From Capra hircus (lineage: Eukaryota > Chordata > Mammalia > Artiodactyla > Bovidae): DNA of 64,000 nucleotides. Of this stretch, positions 47,320-59,189 are shown piece after piece (position 1 is the stretch's first letter; each line of letters begins with the position of its first letter). Both the position numbers and the translations under genes were made by a program. The DNA is taken from assembly GCF_001704415.2 (NCBI RefSeq), contig NC_030811.1, positions 78,076,069 to 78,140,068 of the forward strand. Reading direction: 5' to 3'. The notes under the pieces were generated by a model. That model ran no database searches and had not been told where the DNA came from. It saw nothing but the letters and a program-made list of their open reading frames with translations.

Positions 47320-48900
47320 GTATGCCCATATTAATGTTTTCCATCCAGTTTGGGGATTTTCCAGTCATTATTTATTCAAGTATTCTTTCTGTATCTTTCT
47401 CTCTTCTCTCCTTTAAGGACTTCTCTTGGATATATGTTGATATACTTGATGGTTTTTCACTGTTCTACAAGTCTTTACATTGTTCTTTATTATTATTTTT
47501 TCTTTCTGTTGCTCCTACTGTATAATCTCAATGAAACTGTCTTTAACTGAGTTTCAATGAAACTGTCTTTAACTGATTAAATTCTCATTGAGCCACTCTA
47601 GTAAGTTTATCATTTTGGTTACTGTACTTTTCAACTCCAAAATTTCTATTTGGTTCATTTCTATAATTCATATTTTTTATCTGTTTTCCCTTTTTGGTGA
47701 GATACCAGTCCATCCTAAAGGAGATCCTAGGTGTCCATTGGAAGGACTGAGGCTGAAGCTGAAACTCCAATACTTTGGCCACCTCATGTGAAGAGTTGAC
47801 TCATTGGAAAAGACCCTGATGTTGGGAGGGATTGGGAGCAGGAGAAGAAGGGGATGACAGAGGATGAGATGGCTGGATGGCATCACCAACTCGATGGATA
47901 TGGGTTTGAGTAAACTCTGGGAGTTGATGATGGACAGGGAGGCCTGGCATGCTGTGATTCATGGAGTTGCAAAGAGTCGGACACGACTGAGTGACTGAAC
48001 TGAACTGAACTCAACTGAACTGAACTGAACATATTTTCCTTTAATTCTTTAGAAACAGTATCATTTAGTTATTTGAACATATGTCTAAGAGCTGGTTTAA
48101 AGCCCAAGTCCAATACCTGTGCTTCCTTCAAAACACTTTCTATTGATTGCTTCCCCCTACCCCATATATGGGCCATAATTTCTTATTTCTTTGCATGCTT
48201 CAAAATATATCTAGACATTTTTAATAATAAAGTGTGGCAAAATCTAAAAAAGATTCCTCTCTCCCCAGGGATGATTTTTGTGGCTGTTATGGTTGTTAGT
48301 TTATTTGGAGACTTTTCTGGGTTCCTTCTTTAAAAAACATAAAGTCTTTATACTTTGTTGTTTCTAGCCACTGAAGTCTCTGATCAGTTAGCTTAGTGGT
48401 CAGCTAGTATTTTGAAAACAAATATTTCCTTAAATTCTTTGAGCCAAAATTCTTCCAGCTTTTGCTGACGGCTCTTTTGTGTATTCAGGGGCATATCTTC
48501 AGTGCTCTGGCAGGCAGTTTAAACGTGTCTTAGCCTTAACTTCTCATTCACACATGACCAGAGGATGAGAGATTAGGGCCTTTTCATATCTTTCTAGGAC
48601 ATGTGAGCAAGTCCTTCATATGCATGTGGCTTCCTAAATTATCAGAAATATGTTGGAGTTTTTCAAAGCCTCCTATAGGCATCTCACTCCACCGTTTTTC
48701 TTTTTAAGTTTTTGACCAGATTTTCATGAGCACCATATGGTTAATACCACCTCTGGTACCTGTGATGTTAAACATTGTTTTCAATAATTTTCTTGGGCGT
48801 GAGACAAAGGGAGCTTTAAGTTAGGTCAAATAAGGACAAACTCTGACAATGTAACTCTTCCGTGAGGAGCTACACTGTTCAAATAATAACAATTTCATAA
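47320..48900 (-). mobile_element. Ancient L1 or L1-like (HAL1/L1M) region, antisense, split by BovB
   Basis: The stretches on both sides of the BovB copy look like one antisense old-L1 5'/ORF1-side element: tactgtacttttcaactcca, aaatttctatttggttcatt, then after the insertion ttttcctttaattctttaga, ctatttctttgcatgcttc-like and aatctagacatttttaa-like blocks. The family and the right boundary are uncertain; nothing codes. Confidence 0.5.
47704..48030 (+). mobile_element. BovB LINE 3' end inserted in an older element
   Basis: Plus strand, 5'-truncated at ccagtccatcctaaaggaga. The conserved GWLDGITNSMDM-type C-terminal segment is still visible but is broken in all frames. It has the longest BovB tail in the window, about seven ctgaa-like units (47993-48030) including one changed to ctcaa. 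Confidence 0.92.
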
Positions 48901-50093
48901 GGATGAGACTTTGGAGACACTCCAAACCCATTCTGCCCACTATGATACTAGTTTTCTCAGCTATCATAGTTATGAGATTATTGATTTTCAAGCCTACCAT
49001 ACAGAGTTGGGGAGAGAGATGAGGGATTAAGGAAAGGTAAAATGCCACAAAGATCTTTGTTTTTTAATGAAATTTAGCCAGTTTTCCTGGATAAATAATT
49101 CTTAGACTGCTGTAAGCCTTTAGTTAATTTCTAGAGTTCTGAAAAAGAACATTTTGACTTATTTTGCTAGTGTTCTTAATGCTTTGTGGATTTCTGGACA
49201 TCTTCACTCTGTGATGATGAAAACATGATATTACTTTTGTCTGCTAAATTTATTTTCAATTTGCTAAGGGAAACTAAAAGATCTTCCCAATTTTAAACAT
49301 TTAGAATTAAAATGTCCCTTTCAAAATGTGAACAATTTAAAACATTTTTAGGAAACAGGTCAAAATATGCATTTGTAAATATAGAAAATATTCCATTAGT
49401 GAGTCTAGTAGCTGCTGCTAGCCAAAGGGAAGGAGGGTCTGACTAAAAAGTATGAACATTTTAGTACTGATTCTCTTAGTTGAATCCCTTATATTTATTT
49501 AGGCATTTGTCAAGTATTTGGAGTCTAGTTACTGGAAATAAAAGGTTTAATTTATTTCTTCTTTGTTTATAAAGAAGATTAATGCAAAGCAATCAAATAT
49601 ATCCTACCTATCTCCTCCATAAGTTTAAAGGAAAAAAAAACTTACTAAATTCCATGGAATCAGTGATTTCAGGATAATTTCTCCAGAGAACAGATCATTA
49701 GAAATGTCTTCTAAAAATATCAACAATTATTCAGGAGTAGTAAATGACTGTATGCAAATCAAAGATATTCAGTTTAGAGTCAAGTTCTGGGACATCTTTA
49801 GAGGACAAATGGAACAAGGTTGCTCTCCTTTGTCAGAATAGACAGATATGCAATGACTAGTGCAGCTTTATCCATGAAAAAATAAGATCTTTAAAAAATT
49901 TCTTTAAGTTGTTCTTATGGTCACCATTAACCATTAACACAGATTTAATACTTTACATTCAAGGTTGTGCAATGTTTAAACAAGTCTTCTATAGCACAGT
50001 TATAATGTAAAGATAAGGAGTGTTTAACAAACGTTTTATCAAGGCTTTTATAATGAATCAATATTGAGTTTAAAGAATATTCATGTGTTAAAT
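48901..50093. other. Unique DNA, no gene seen
   Basis: About 1.2 kb with no coding region or recognisable repeat. Confidence 0.5.
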
Positions 50094-50563
50094 GCAGAGA
50101 CATTACTTTAGCAACAAAGGTCCATCTAGTCAAAGCTATGGTTTTTCCAGTAGTAGATGTGACAGTTGGACCATAAAGAAGGCTGAGTGCAGAACTGATG
50201 CTTTTGAACTGTGGTGTTGGAGAAGATTCTTCAGAGTCCCTTGGACAGTGATGACATCATATCAGTCCATCCTAAAGGAAATCAATCCTGCATATTCATT
50301 GGAAGGACTGATGCTGAAGCTGAAACTCCAATACTTTGGCCACCTGATGTGAAGAACGGACTCATTGGAAAAGACACTGATGCTGGGAAAGACTGAAGGC
50401 AGGAGGAGGAGGGGACAACAGAAGATGAGATGGTTGGATGGCATCACTGGCTCTACGGACATGAGTTTGAGCAAGCTCTGGGAGTCGGTGACGGACAGGG
50501 AAGCCTGGTGTGCTGCAGTTCATGGGGTTGCAAAGAGTCGGACATGACTGAGTGACTGAACTG
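50094..50563 (+). mobile_element. BovB LINE 3' end
   Basis: Plus strand from gcagagacattactttagca to gtgactgaactgatg. Two overlapping frames carry RT C-terminal pieces: 50092-50352 (FELWCWRRFFRVPWTVMTSY and LMLKLKLQYFGHLM) and 50365-50547 (EKTLMLGKTEGRRRRGQQKM), separated by a frameshift near 50355. The tail has only one or two ctgaa units. Confidence 0.94.
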
Positions 50564-50618
50564 ATGATTTGTAAGTGGCAATAATGAGTGGTGACACTTC
50601 TCTTGGACCATTTAGGGT

Positions 50619-50664
50619 CTCCTGCATTGCAACTGGATTCTTTACCAACTGAGCTATGAGGGAA
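50619..50664 (-). repeat. Bov-tA head fragment
   Basis: A 46-bp minus-strand piece, ggtctcctgcattgcaactg followed by gattctttaccaactgagct, that is the first part of the tRNA-derived head. Confidence 0.8.
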
Positions 50665-50917
50665 GAACTACTATCTAGGAACAGATGGATCTTAAGGACT
50701 ACCTTTTAGTTGATTTGCAATGTAATGATTCCTTGATTGATGACACACTCCATAGAATATTAGGTGACATTTTCTGAAAGATTTTGTAGACATGAGGAAA
50801 AGTAAATCTGAATTCATGGCTCATGAGATATGTGCACACAGGTAAATGAATTACATATATGAGGCCTAAATTTAAAAACGACCGTGGTTAGTCATCTGAT
50901 AGATTACTTTTGGTAGC

Positions 50918-50997
50918 GGTGTTGTTTAGTCACACTAAGTTGTGTTTGATTTTTTTGTGAGACTGTAGCCAGAGACTGTAGCCTGCCAGGCTCCTTT
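50918..50997 (-). repeat. Bov-A/Bov-tA body fragment
   Basis: Minus strand: gtgttgtttagtcacactaa and agactgtagcctgccaggct match the end of the Bov-A body. The agactgtagcc piece occurs twice (50961-50971 and 50976-50986). Confidence 0.75.
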
Positions 50998-51896
50998 AAC
51001 AGATAGCATACCTTACTTGGGTTTCTCAGCCTTCTGTCACAAATATGAAAACTTTCTTCTCTATTTTAGAAAGAACACAAACATACATAGTAAGTCATAT
51101 CCATGGTATCTGTAGACCACACTGGAGTTTTACCAAAGGTGAATTCTGATACTATGTTAAATATTGTGTGGATTTCATCCTTCGTACAAGTTACAACGAC
51201 TTCCTTGATTTATCACACACTGTTCTCACAGTAGTGTACAACTCAGCACATAGTTTGTCCTTTTCACTACAGTTCCACTTAGGAATTAAGATTTAAGATC
51301 CTTTTTTCCCCTCTTTAGAAAGTCTTAAATATTTCTTTTGCATTATATTTTAACACTTTGAAGTTTAACAGATTTTATCTCTTATTAACTCCTTTTCCTA
51401 GACTCTCTTATTCAGCAATTATTCACAGTAAATTATATTTGCTAACTTTTAACCTAGCTTTTCACGGTGCTTGAGATGTTTTAGCTTTGATTATCCTCTC
51501 TCAAGTTCCTCATCACAGAAGATAATTGTTCTTGAAGCCTGTTACTCTCCCACTGCACTAGAAAAAAAAGAAAGTCTTCCCTTGGCAACAACAAAAACTA
51601 AGTCAACTAAGAAATGTCACATCAAGCAACATAATTCTTTCACAGAAATATTTCTAATGTAACCATAATTCATCTAAAAGAGAATGTTTGTATTAACAAG
51701 ATTTTAACCATTGTTGCCTATTATTTCTGATGCCAAAACTGAACAAAATGGTGTACTTATACTGCTTAAAAGATTATAGATAGATAGTGGGATATTATTT
51801 TAAATACTATTCTATATCTACTTCTTTATAAAAATGTACTTTATTAGAGTTGTGTCAACAGACTTTTCTTTCAAGGGCTAATTAATAAATACTTTA
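50998..51896. other. Unique DNA, no gene seen
   Basis: No coding region or recognisable repeat. A 63-codon frame at 51471-51662 has no domain. Confidence 0.5.
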
Positions 51897-52152
51897 AGTT
51901 TTTTGAACTATATGGTCTCTTTTGCAACTACTGAACTCACTGAAGCAGTAATGGACAACACATAAATGAATGGACAGGGCTGTGTTCCAATAAAACTTTA
52001 TTTATGAACACAAACATTTGAATATCATATAATTTTCACAACACAAATTATTCTTCTTTTGAATTTTTAAACCATTTAAAGTGCAAAAACTATATAATTA
52101 GCCATAAAACAGAGGCCACTTGATCCATAAGCCATAGTTTTCTGACACTGTT
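51897..52152. repeat. Old hAT-like DNA transposon relic
   Basis: The order atggtctcttttgcaactac, ataaatgaatggacagggct, gtgttccaataaaactttat, ttgaatatcatataattttc and ccataagccatagttttctg matches a non-autonomous DNA-transposon family common to mammals whose end reads like a tttgccgacccc motif. The left end is missing or decayed. No transposase sequence. I cannot give the family name with confidence. Confidence 0.6.
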
Positions 52153-53147
52153 TTAAACTAGGTATTGAGTTTTATTTTTTTAGTAGCTTTTGATGCATAC
52201 TCTACAGAACACTAATCAGAAGAAAAAGGGACACATTTGTTCTTCACTATAAAGTATAAAATTTTTCAACTAAATTTTCAACTAAATTTTTCAGTCTCAT
52301 TTAAAAAAATTAAGGTATATAGCATTTCCTGAGTAACAAAAACAAAAGGTCAAATTTTAAGCTATTATGAAATTCATCTAGGCAGTAAATTTTTGTTAGT
52401 TGAGCTAGCTGATTGGGGTTTGGATACAGTGGGTTTTGTTTGATTTGCTAAATGCTTTGCCTTGTGAAGTTCCTGAACATACTCATTTGCAGAACATGAC
52501 ATAGATATACTACAGCTTGTAATTAGTTCCAAGGTAAAGGTTCTTGAGTAATACTATGATTTTGACATTGAAAAGCTTTTTTCTATGGGAAAAACAGGTT
52601 TCAAAGTTTAAGCAAACATTGAAAACATTGATTTGTTTTTCTTTTTAACTTCCCCCAAATAAATCAATAGCAACAACAACAAAGATACTGATATTATTTA
52701 TGCATCATAAATGAGTAATTATGCACTCAGTACTATTAATTTCTATAAAAAATTTATTATTTCTTGAAAACATTTCTATATCTTCCCAATCTCTAGTTTA
52801 AACTACAAGTTTACAAAGAGATGTATTGTTGCAGACAGCACACAAAAACTAGGAACTAGTTTCTCTTTATTCTTGTCTACAAATGTTCAGTGCATTTCTC
52901 ATTTTAACTCAAGAGTTGATGATGGTTGAGTCCTAAGGCCCATGCCTACTGGGCTTATCTTGATCTCTTTTCAGGCTTTATTACATCAACCCCTGCTTTT
53001 TTTTTTTTTTTAAACCAACTATTCCTTCCTTCCCTTTATAACCTCACCACTTTATTCTCTCTTTCTAGTTTTTTTGCAATAGGTATGACCCAAACTTTAC
53101 TTATATTAAATCCAAAATTTTTACACTTGCTTTGCATGCATGTATGC
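52153..53147. other. AT-rich unique DNA
   Basis: No gene. A T run at 52998-53012 and tandem caactaaattttt pieces at 52267-52290. No other landmark. Confidence 0.5.
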
Positions 53148-53196
53148 TCAGTCACTCAGTCATGTCCAACTTTGTGATCACATGGACTGCAGAGTT
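53148..53196 (-). repeat. Bov-tA/Bov-A body end fragment
   Basis: A 49-bp minus-strand piece (tgctcagtcactcagtcatg, then tcacatggactgcag) that is the 3' end of a Bov-tA or Bov-A element. Confidence 0.75.
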
Positions 53197-53599
53197 ATAA
53201 AAAAGTATGTTTGTCTAAATCTGACTTTTTGACTTATTAATACAGAAAACTCATGGTTGGCATTTTCTTTAGGTCAGGAATTACAAAGAATTTTTTAATT
53301 GAACTTTTGTGCTACTCCAACCCTAAGATTTAGTAAATGAGGTAATCTAGGATGAGTTTTTGCAATGACTTATTCTGGAATTCAGAAGCCAAGTACACAG
53401 GAATGATAATCAATAAACCACTAAAAAGTAGAATGACTCTTGACTAGAGAAGCTCAGTTCTGAATAACTGAGTCTCTAGCTTAGAATAACTAGCACTGAT
53501 AGTTATTAGCGCTAATAACTAGCATTGATGGTTATCCTGAGGCACACTATGCCTGTTTAGGATGATGAAGATCCAGAGTATGGGGCAGGGCTGGGCTTG
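53197..53599. other. Unique DNA with a local repeat
   Basis: No gene. The motif ataactagca(c/t)tgat(a/g)gttat recurs at about 53487-53507 and 53515-53535, a small local duplication. Confidence 0.5.
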
Positions 53600-54100
53600 C
53601 AGATACAAGTAGGCTAGTTGTGCACTGTGGCTTCTCCCTATTTCCTCTCGTTCTTTGCCCTGCCCTATGCCCTTGGAGGCTGACCTCTACACAGAACATC
53701 ACCTGGACCCTGAGAAGTGCAGTTTCAATTAGATTAGGCCAATGTGAGGCACAGGGAAGAGATCAGAGTAAGGGACAAAAGAGGTCAGCATATGCAATAT
53801 TTCCCAGCACCCTTCCAGCCAGGAAGCAGCTTTTGCAGTAGGTATGTTCTATCTAATGCCACTAGTCCTTTCAAGTGTTCCTTCTACTATCACCATCACT
53901 CTCCCTGTTCACTACCATACATCTTCACATCCTTTGTGTAACAGTTTTCTTGGACATCTATTCCCTGGGTGCCTTGCCAGCATCCTGAGTTCATTGCCAT
54001 AACCCAGCCACACCTCTATAGAGGGTGCATTCATTTAACTCTCCTAAATTACTCATTTAGAAGGTCATCTACTCCCTCCCAAGTTCTAACTTTTACACAG
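53600..54100 (+). mobile_element. Old L1 (L1ME-like) 3' UTR
   Basis: This GC-richer block matches an old L1 3' UTR layout: tttcaattagattaggccaa, tgaggcacagggaagagatc, a purine-rich segment, ccagcacccttccagccagg, and later tttaactctcctaaattact. ORFs here (53620-54229) are unrelated frames over this noncoding sequence. The family is given as L1ME-like from memory of the pattern. Confidence 0.6.
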
Positions 54101-54617
54101 AACAACCCATTAGACCTTCAAATATTAGAATATTTTCAGGAATCTGAAGCCAAGGAGATCGTGATAATATTTAATACTCATGTGATCCATGCCTTCCTTG
54201 AACAAAAGGATGAATTATTATTTATATAATTCATTAAAATCTTTTAACCTCTGGAAACCAAAGCAATCAATTGTGCCCATGCATCAATTCTGCTCTTTCT
54301 TTCTCAAGAGTCTCAAGTTTATTTTCACTAGCAACCAGAGCTAGTTCAGAATTCCCTGACAGTCTAAAATGTAAGATGGCTTTAAACAGTGGATATCCAA
54401 TGCAATTCTCTAAGAGAAACATCACTTAAGGGTAAAATATTGCTGTGATTTTTATAAAAAATTATTGATCATCTCTCCAACAGCCTTTTCAAGTAGCAAA
54501 TTTTCATTCTGCTTGACAGTCACCAAATTTAAAAATTTGTAAAACCACAAAATAATGTAAATTATAAGAAAGGGAGTTGAAAAAATGGTAAAATAAAATA
54601 AATATGCCTATTATTCT
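54101..54617. other. Unique DNA, no gene seen
   Basis: No coding region or recognisable repeat. Confidence 0.5.
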
Positions 54618-54975
54618 CAGTTCAATTCAGTCCAGTTCAGTTGCTCAGTCATGTCCGACTCTTTGCGACCCATGAATCACAGCACGCCAGGCCTCCCTGT
54701 CCATCACTAACTCCCAGAGTCTACTCAAACTCATGTCCATTGAGTCAGTGATGTCATCCAACCATCTCATCCTCTGTCATCCCTATCTCCTCCTGCCCTC
54801 AATCTTTCCCCTCATCAGGGTCTTTTCAAATGAGTCAGCTCTTCACATCAGGTAGCCAAAGTATTGGAGTTTCAGCTTCAACATCAGTCCTTCCAATGAA
54901 CACCTAGGACTGATCTCCTTTAGGATGGACTGGTTGGATCTCCTTGCAGTCCAAGGGACTCTCAAGAGTCTTCTC

Positions 54976-56448
54976 CAATTTGTTAATGTGGTGTATTACA
55001 TTGATTGATTTGTGGATATTGAAGAATCCTTGCATCCCTGGGATAAAGCCCACTTGGTCATGATGTATGATCTTTTTAATATGTCGTTGGATTCTGTTTG
55101 CTAGAATTTGTTAAGGATTTTTGCATCTATGTTCAGTGATATTGGCCTGTAGTTTTCTTTTTTTGTGGCATCTTTGTCAGGTTTTGGTATTAGGGTAATG
55201 GTGGCCTCATAGAATGAGTTTGGAAGTTTACCTTCCTTTGCAATTTTCTGGAAAAGTTTGAGTAGGATAGGTGTTAGCTCTTCTAGAAATTTTTGGTAGA
55301 ATTCAGCTGTGAAGCCATCTGGTCCTGTGCTTTTGTTTGCTGGAAGATTACTGATTACAGTTTTAATTTCCATGCTTGTGATGGGTCTCTCAAGATTTTC
55401 TATTTCTTCCTGGTTCAGTTTTGGTAAGTTGTACTATTTTAAGAATTTGTCCATTTCTTCCAGGTTGTCCATTTTATTTGCATATAGTTGCTGATAGTAG
55501 TCTCTTATGATCCTTTGTATTTCTGTGTTGTCTGTTGTGATCTCTCCATTTTCATTTCTAATTTTGTTGAATTGATTCTTCTCCCTTTGTTTCTTGATGA
55601 GTCTGGCTAATGGTTTGTCTATTTTATTTATCTTCTCAAAGAACCACCTTTTGGCTTTGTTGATTTTTGCTAAGTTCTTTTTCATTTATTTTGAATTATT
55701 TCTGCCCTAATTTTTAAGATTTCTCTCCTTCTACTATCCATGGGGCTCTTCACTTCTTCCTTTCCTAGTTGCTTTAGGTGTAGAGTTAGACTATTTGACT
55801 TTTTTCATGTTTCTTGAGGTAAGTCTGTATTGCTATGAATCTTCCCCTTAGTACTGCTTTTACAGTGTCCCATAGGTTTTGGGTTTTTGTATTTTCATTT
55901 TCATTTGTTTCTATGCATATGTTGATTTATTTTTTAATTTCTTCTGTGATTTGATGGTTATTCAGCAGTGTGTGCTTCAGCCTCCATATGTTGGAATTTT
56001 TAATAGTTTTTATCCGGTAAATGACATCTAATCTTACTTAATTGTGATCATAAAAAATGCTTGGAATGATTTAAATCTTTTTGAATTTACCAAGGCTAGA
56101 TTTAGGGCCCAAGATGTGATCTATAGTGGAGAAGGTTCCCTGTGCACTTGAGAAAAAGGCCAAATTCATTGTTTTGGGGTGAAATGTCCTATAGATATCA
56201 ATTAGCTCTAACTGGTCTATTGTATCATTTAAAGTTTGTGTTTCCTTGTTAATTTTCTGTTTAGTTGATCTATCCATGGGTGTGAGTGGGGTATTAAAGT
56301 CTCCCACTATCATTGTGTTATTGTTAATTTCCCCTTTCACATTTGTTAGCATTTGTCTGACATATTGTGGTGCTCCTATGTTGGGTGCATATATATTTAT
56401 AATTGTTATACTTCTTCTTGGATTTATCCTTTGATCATTATGTAACAT
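54976..56448 (-). pseudogene. Inverted L1 ORF2 arm (endonuclease to RT fingers)
   Basis: On the minus strand: HNDQRINPRRSITIINIYAP and IVGDFNTPLTPMDR (endonuclease Asp/Asn motif) with LIDIYRTFHPKTMNLAFF and IDHILGPK in one frame (56071-56448), then NKAKRWFFEKINKIDKPLAR (55434-55685) and SNLPANKSTGPDGFTAEFYQ with LIPKPDKDATKKENYRPISL (55101-55373) in another frame. So at least one frameshift lies between the endonuclease and RT. It matches 15010-16475 of the L1 at 14086 without large gaps. Confidence 0.93.
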
Positions 56449-56449
56449 T

Positions 56450-58521
56450 ACCACATTAACAAATTGAAAAATAAAAACCATATGATTATGTCAATAGATG
56501 CAGAGAAAGTCTTTGACAAAATTCAACATCCATTTATGATAAAAACCCTCTAGAAAGCAGGAATGGAAGGAATACACCTCAACATAATAAAAGCTATATA
56601 TGACAAACCCACAGCAAACATTATCCTCAATGGTGAAAAATTGAAAGCATTTCCCCTTAAGTCAGGAACAAGACAAGGGTGCCCACTTTCACTGCTACTA
56701 TTCAACATAGTTCTGGAAGATTTGGCAAGAGCAATCAGAGCAGAAAAAGAAATGAAAGAAATAAAAGGAATCCAAATTGGAAAAGAAGAAGTAAAACTCT
56801 CACTGTTTGCAGATGACATGATCCTCTACATAGAAAACCCTAAAGACTCCACCAGAAAATTATTAGAGCTGATCAATGAATATAGTAAAGTTGCAGGATA
56901 TAAAATCAACACACAGAAATCCCTTGCATTCCTATACACATTTAATAAAAAGAAAGTAGAAAAAGAAATTAAGGAAACAATTCCATTCACCATTGCAACA
57001 AAAAGAATAAAATACTTGGGAATATATCTACCTAAAGAAACTAAAGACCTATATATAGAAAACTATAAAACACTGATGAAAGAAATCAAAGAGGACACTA
57101 ATAGATGGAGAAATATACCATGTTCATGGATTGGAAGAATCAATGTAGTGAAAATGAGTATACTACTCAAAGTAATCTACAGATTCAATGCAATCCCTAT
57201 CAAGCTACCAGTGGTATTTTTCACAGAGCTAGAACAAATAATTTCACAATTTGTATGGAAATACAAAAAACCTCGAATAGCCAAAGTAATCTTGAGAAAG
57301 AAGAATGGAACTGGAGGAATCAACCTGCCTGACTTCAGGCTCTATTACAAAGCCACAGTCATCAAGACAGTATGGTACTGGCACAAAGACAGAAATATAG
57401 ATCAATGGAACTAAATAGAAAGCCCAGAGATAAATCCACACATCTATGGACAGCTTATCTTCGACAAACGAGGCAAAAATATACAATGGAGAAAAGACAA
57501 TCTCTTTAACAAGTGGTGCTGGGAAAAATGGTCAACCACTTGTAAAAGAATGAAACTAGAACACTTTCCTACACCATACACAAAAATAAACTCAAAATGG
57601 ATTAAAGATCTAAACATAAGACAAGAAACTATAAAACTCCTAGAGGAGAACATAGGCAAAACACTCTCCGACATAAATCACAGCAGGATCCTCTATGATC
57701 CGCCTCCCAAAATACTGGAAATAAACGAATGGGATCTAATTAAAATTAAAAGCTTCTGCACAACAAAGGAAACTATAAGCAAGGTGAAAAGACAGCCTTT
57801 GGAATGGGAGAAAATAATAGCAAATGAAGCAATTGATAAACAACTAATCTCAAAAATATACAAGCAACTTATGCAGCTCAATTCCAGAAAAATAAATGAC
57901 CCAATCAAAAAATGGGCCAAAGAACTAAATAGACATTTCCCCAAAGAAGACATACGGATGGCTAACAAACACATGAAAAGATGCTCAACATCACTCATTA
58001 TCAGAGAAATGCAAATCAAAACCACAATGAGGTACCATTTCATGCCAGTCAGAATGGCTGTGATCCAAAAGTCTATAAGCAATAAATGCTGGAGACGGTG
58101 TGGAGAAAAGGGAACCCTCTTACGCTGTTGGTGGGAATGCAAACTAGTACAGCCACTATGGAGAACAGTGTTGAAATTCCTTACAAAACTGGAAATAGAA
58201 CTGCCTTGTGACCCAGCAATCCCACTGCTGGGCATACACACCGAGGAAACCAGAATTGAAAGAGACACGTATACTCTAATGTTCATCGCAGCACTGTTTA
58301 TAATAGCCAGGACATGAAAGCAACCTAGATGTCCATCAGCAGATGAATGGATAAGAAAGCTGTGGTACATATACACAATGGAGTATTATTCAGCCATTAA
58401 AAAGAATACATTTGAATTGGTTCTAATGAGGTGGATGAAAGTGGAGCCGATTATACAGAGTGAAGTAAGACAGAAAGAAAAACACCAATACAGTATACTA
58501 ACACATATATATGGAATTTAG
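56450..58521 (+). pseudogene. Sense L1 ORF2 arm (RT palm to C terminus), one frame with three stops
   Basis: One frame runs through to the natural ORF2 stop (58519-58521) with three nonsense codons: TAG 56551, TAA 57412 and TGA 58315. It encodes AFPLKSGTRQGCPLSLLLFN, the catalytic FADD (56806-56817), NTQKSLAFLYT, the thumb (WRNIPCSWIGRINVVKMSIL), QFVWKYKKPRIAKVILRKKN and the C-terminal part ending HIYGI. About 12 nt (four codons) are missing in frame at about 57720-57730 compared with the other L1 (17697-17720). No frameshift in about 2 kb, so this copy is younger or luckier than the one at 14086. Confidence 0.93.
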
Positions 58522-58928
58522 AAAGATGGTAGTGATAACCCTGTATGTGAGACAGCAAAAGAGACACAGATGTATAGAACAGTCTTTTAGACTCTGTTGG
58601 AGAGGGTGAGGGTGGGATAATTTGGGAGAACGGCACTGAAACATGTATATTATCATATGTGAAATGAATCGCCAGTGCAGGTTCAATGCATGATACAGGG
58701 TGCTTGGGGCTGGTGCACTGGGATGACCCTGAGGGATGGGATGGGGAGGGAGCTCGGATGGGGGTTCAGAATGAGGAACACATGTACACCCATGGCAGAT
58801 TCATGTCAACATGGCAAAACCCCTACAATATTGTAAAGTAATTAGCCTCTAATTAAAACAAATAAATTTATACTAAAAAAATAAATAAATAGTAAGCACT
58901 GAAAACATAGAAAAAATAAAAATAAAAA
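58522..58928 (+). other. L1 3' UTR and A-rich tail
   Basis: The bovid L1 3' UTR follows the ORF2 stop: gacagcaaaagagacacaga, a G-rich tract near 58725-58770, acacatgtacacccatggca and gcctctaattaaaacaaata, then an A-rich tail of aaataaat-type repeats to the target-site duplication. Confidence 0.88.
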
Positions 58929-59189
58929 AAGAGTCTTCTCTGACATCACAGTTCAAAAGCATCAATTCTTCTGCACTCAGCTTTTTTTATAGTCTGAATC
59001 TCACATCCATACATGATTACTGGAAAAACCATAGCCTTGACTAGACAGAACTTTTTTGACAAAGTAATGTCTCTGCTTTTTAATATGCTATGTAGGTTGG
59101 TCATAACTTTCCTTCCAAGGTGTAAGAGTCTTTTAATTTCATGGCTACATTTAGCTATTCCTCACTCATGACTTAGTTTCTGGTATGGT

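Larger units (their letters stand above)
54964..58940 (+). mobile_element. Bovid L1, 3.95 kb, 5'-inverted, inside BovB
   Basis: The direct repeat aagagtcttctc is at 54964-54975 and 58929-58940. From 54976 to about 56448 the L1 is in antisense (ORF2 endonuclease to mid-RT); from about 56450 it is in sense (mid-RT to the 3' UTR and A-rich tail). The two arms meet in the same place of ORF2: ccacattaacaaatt is present at both the outer end of the inverted arm (complement, about 54977-54991) and at the start of the sense arm (56450-56464). This is the structure produced by twin priming. ORF1 and the 5' UTR are missing. Confidence 0.96.
54618..59146 (-). mobile_element. BovB LINE 3' part split by an L1
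   Basis: BovB occupies 54618-54975 (3' end, cagttcaattcagtccagtt) and 58929-59146 (continuation, catcacagttcaaaagcatc to tcttttaatttcatggct), both on the minus strand and collinear. The L1 sits between them at a caagagtcttctc site. The BovB itself is 5'-truncated near 59146. Confidence 0.94.

Noticed and set aside
57693..58376. 227-codon minus-strand open frame
   Set aside because: Antisense shadow of the L1 ORF2 C-terminal region, whose sense frame matches the family.
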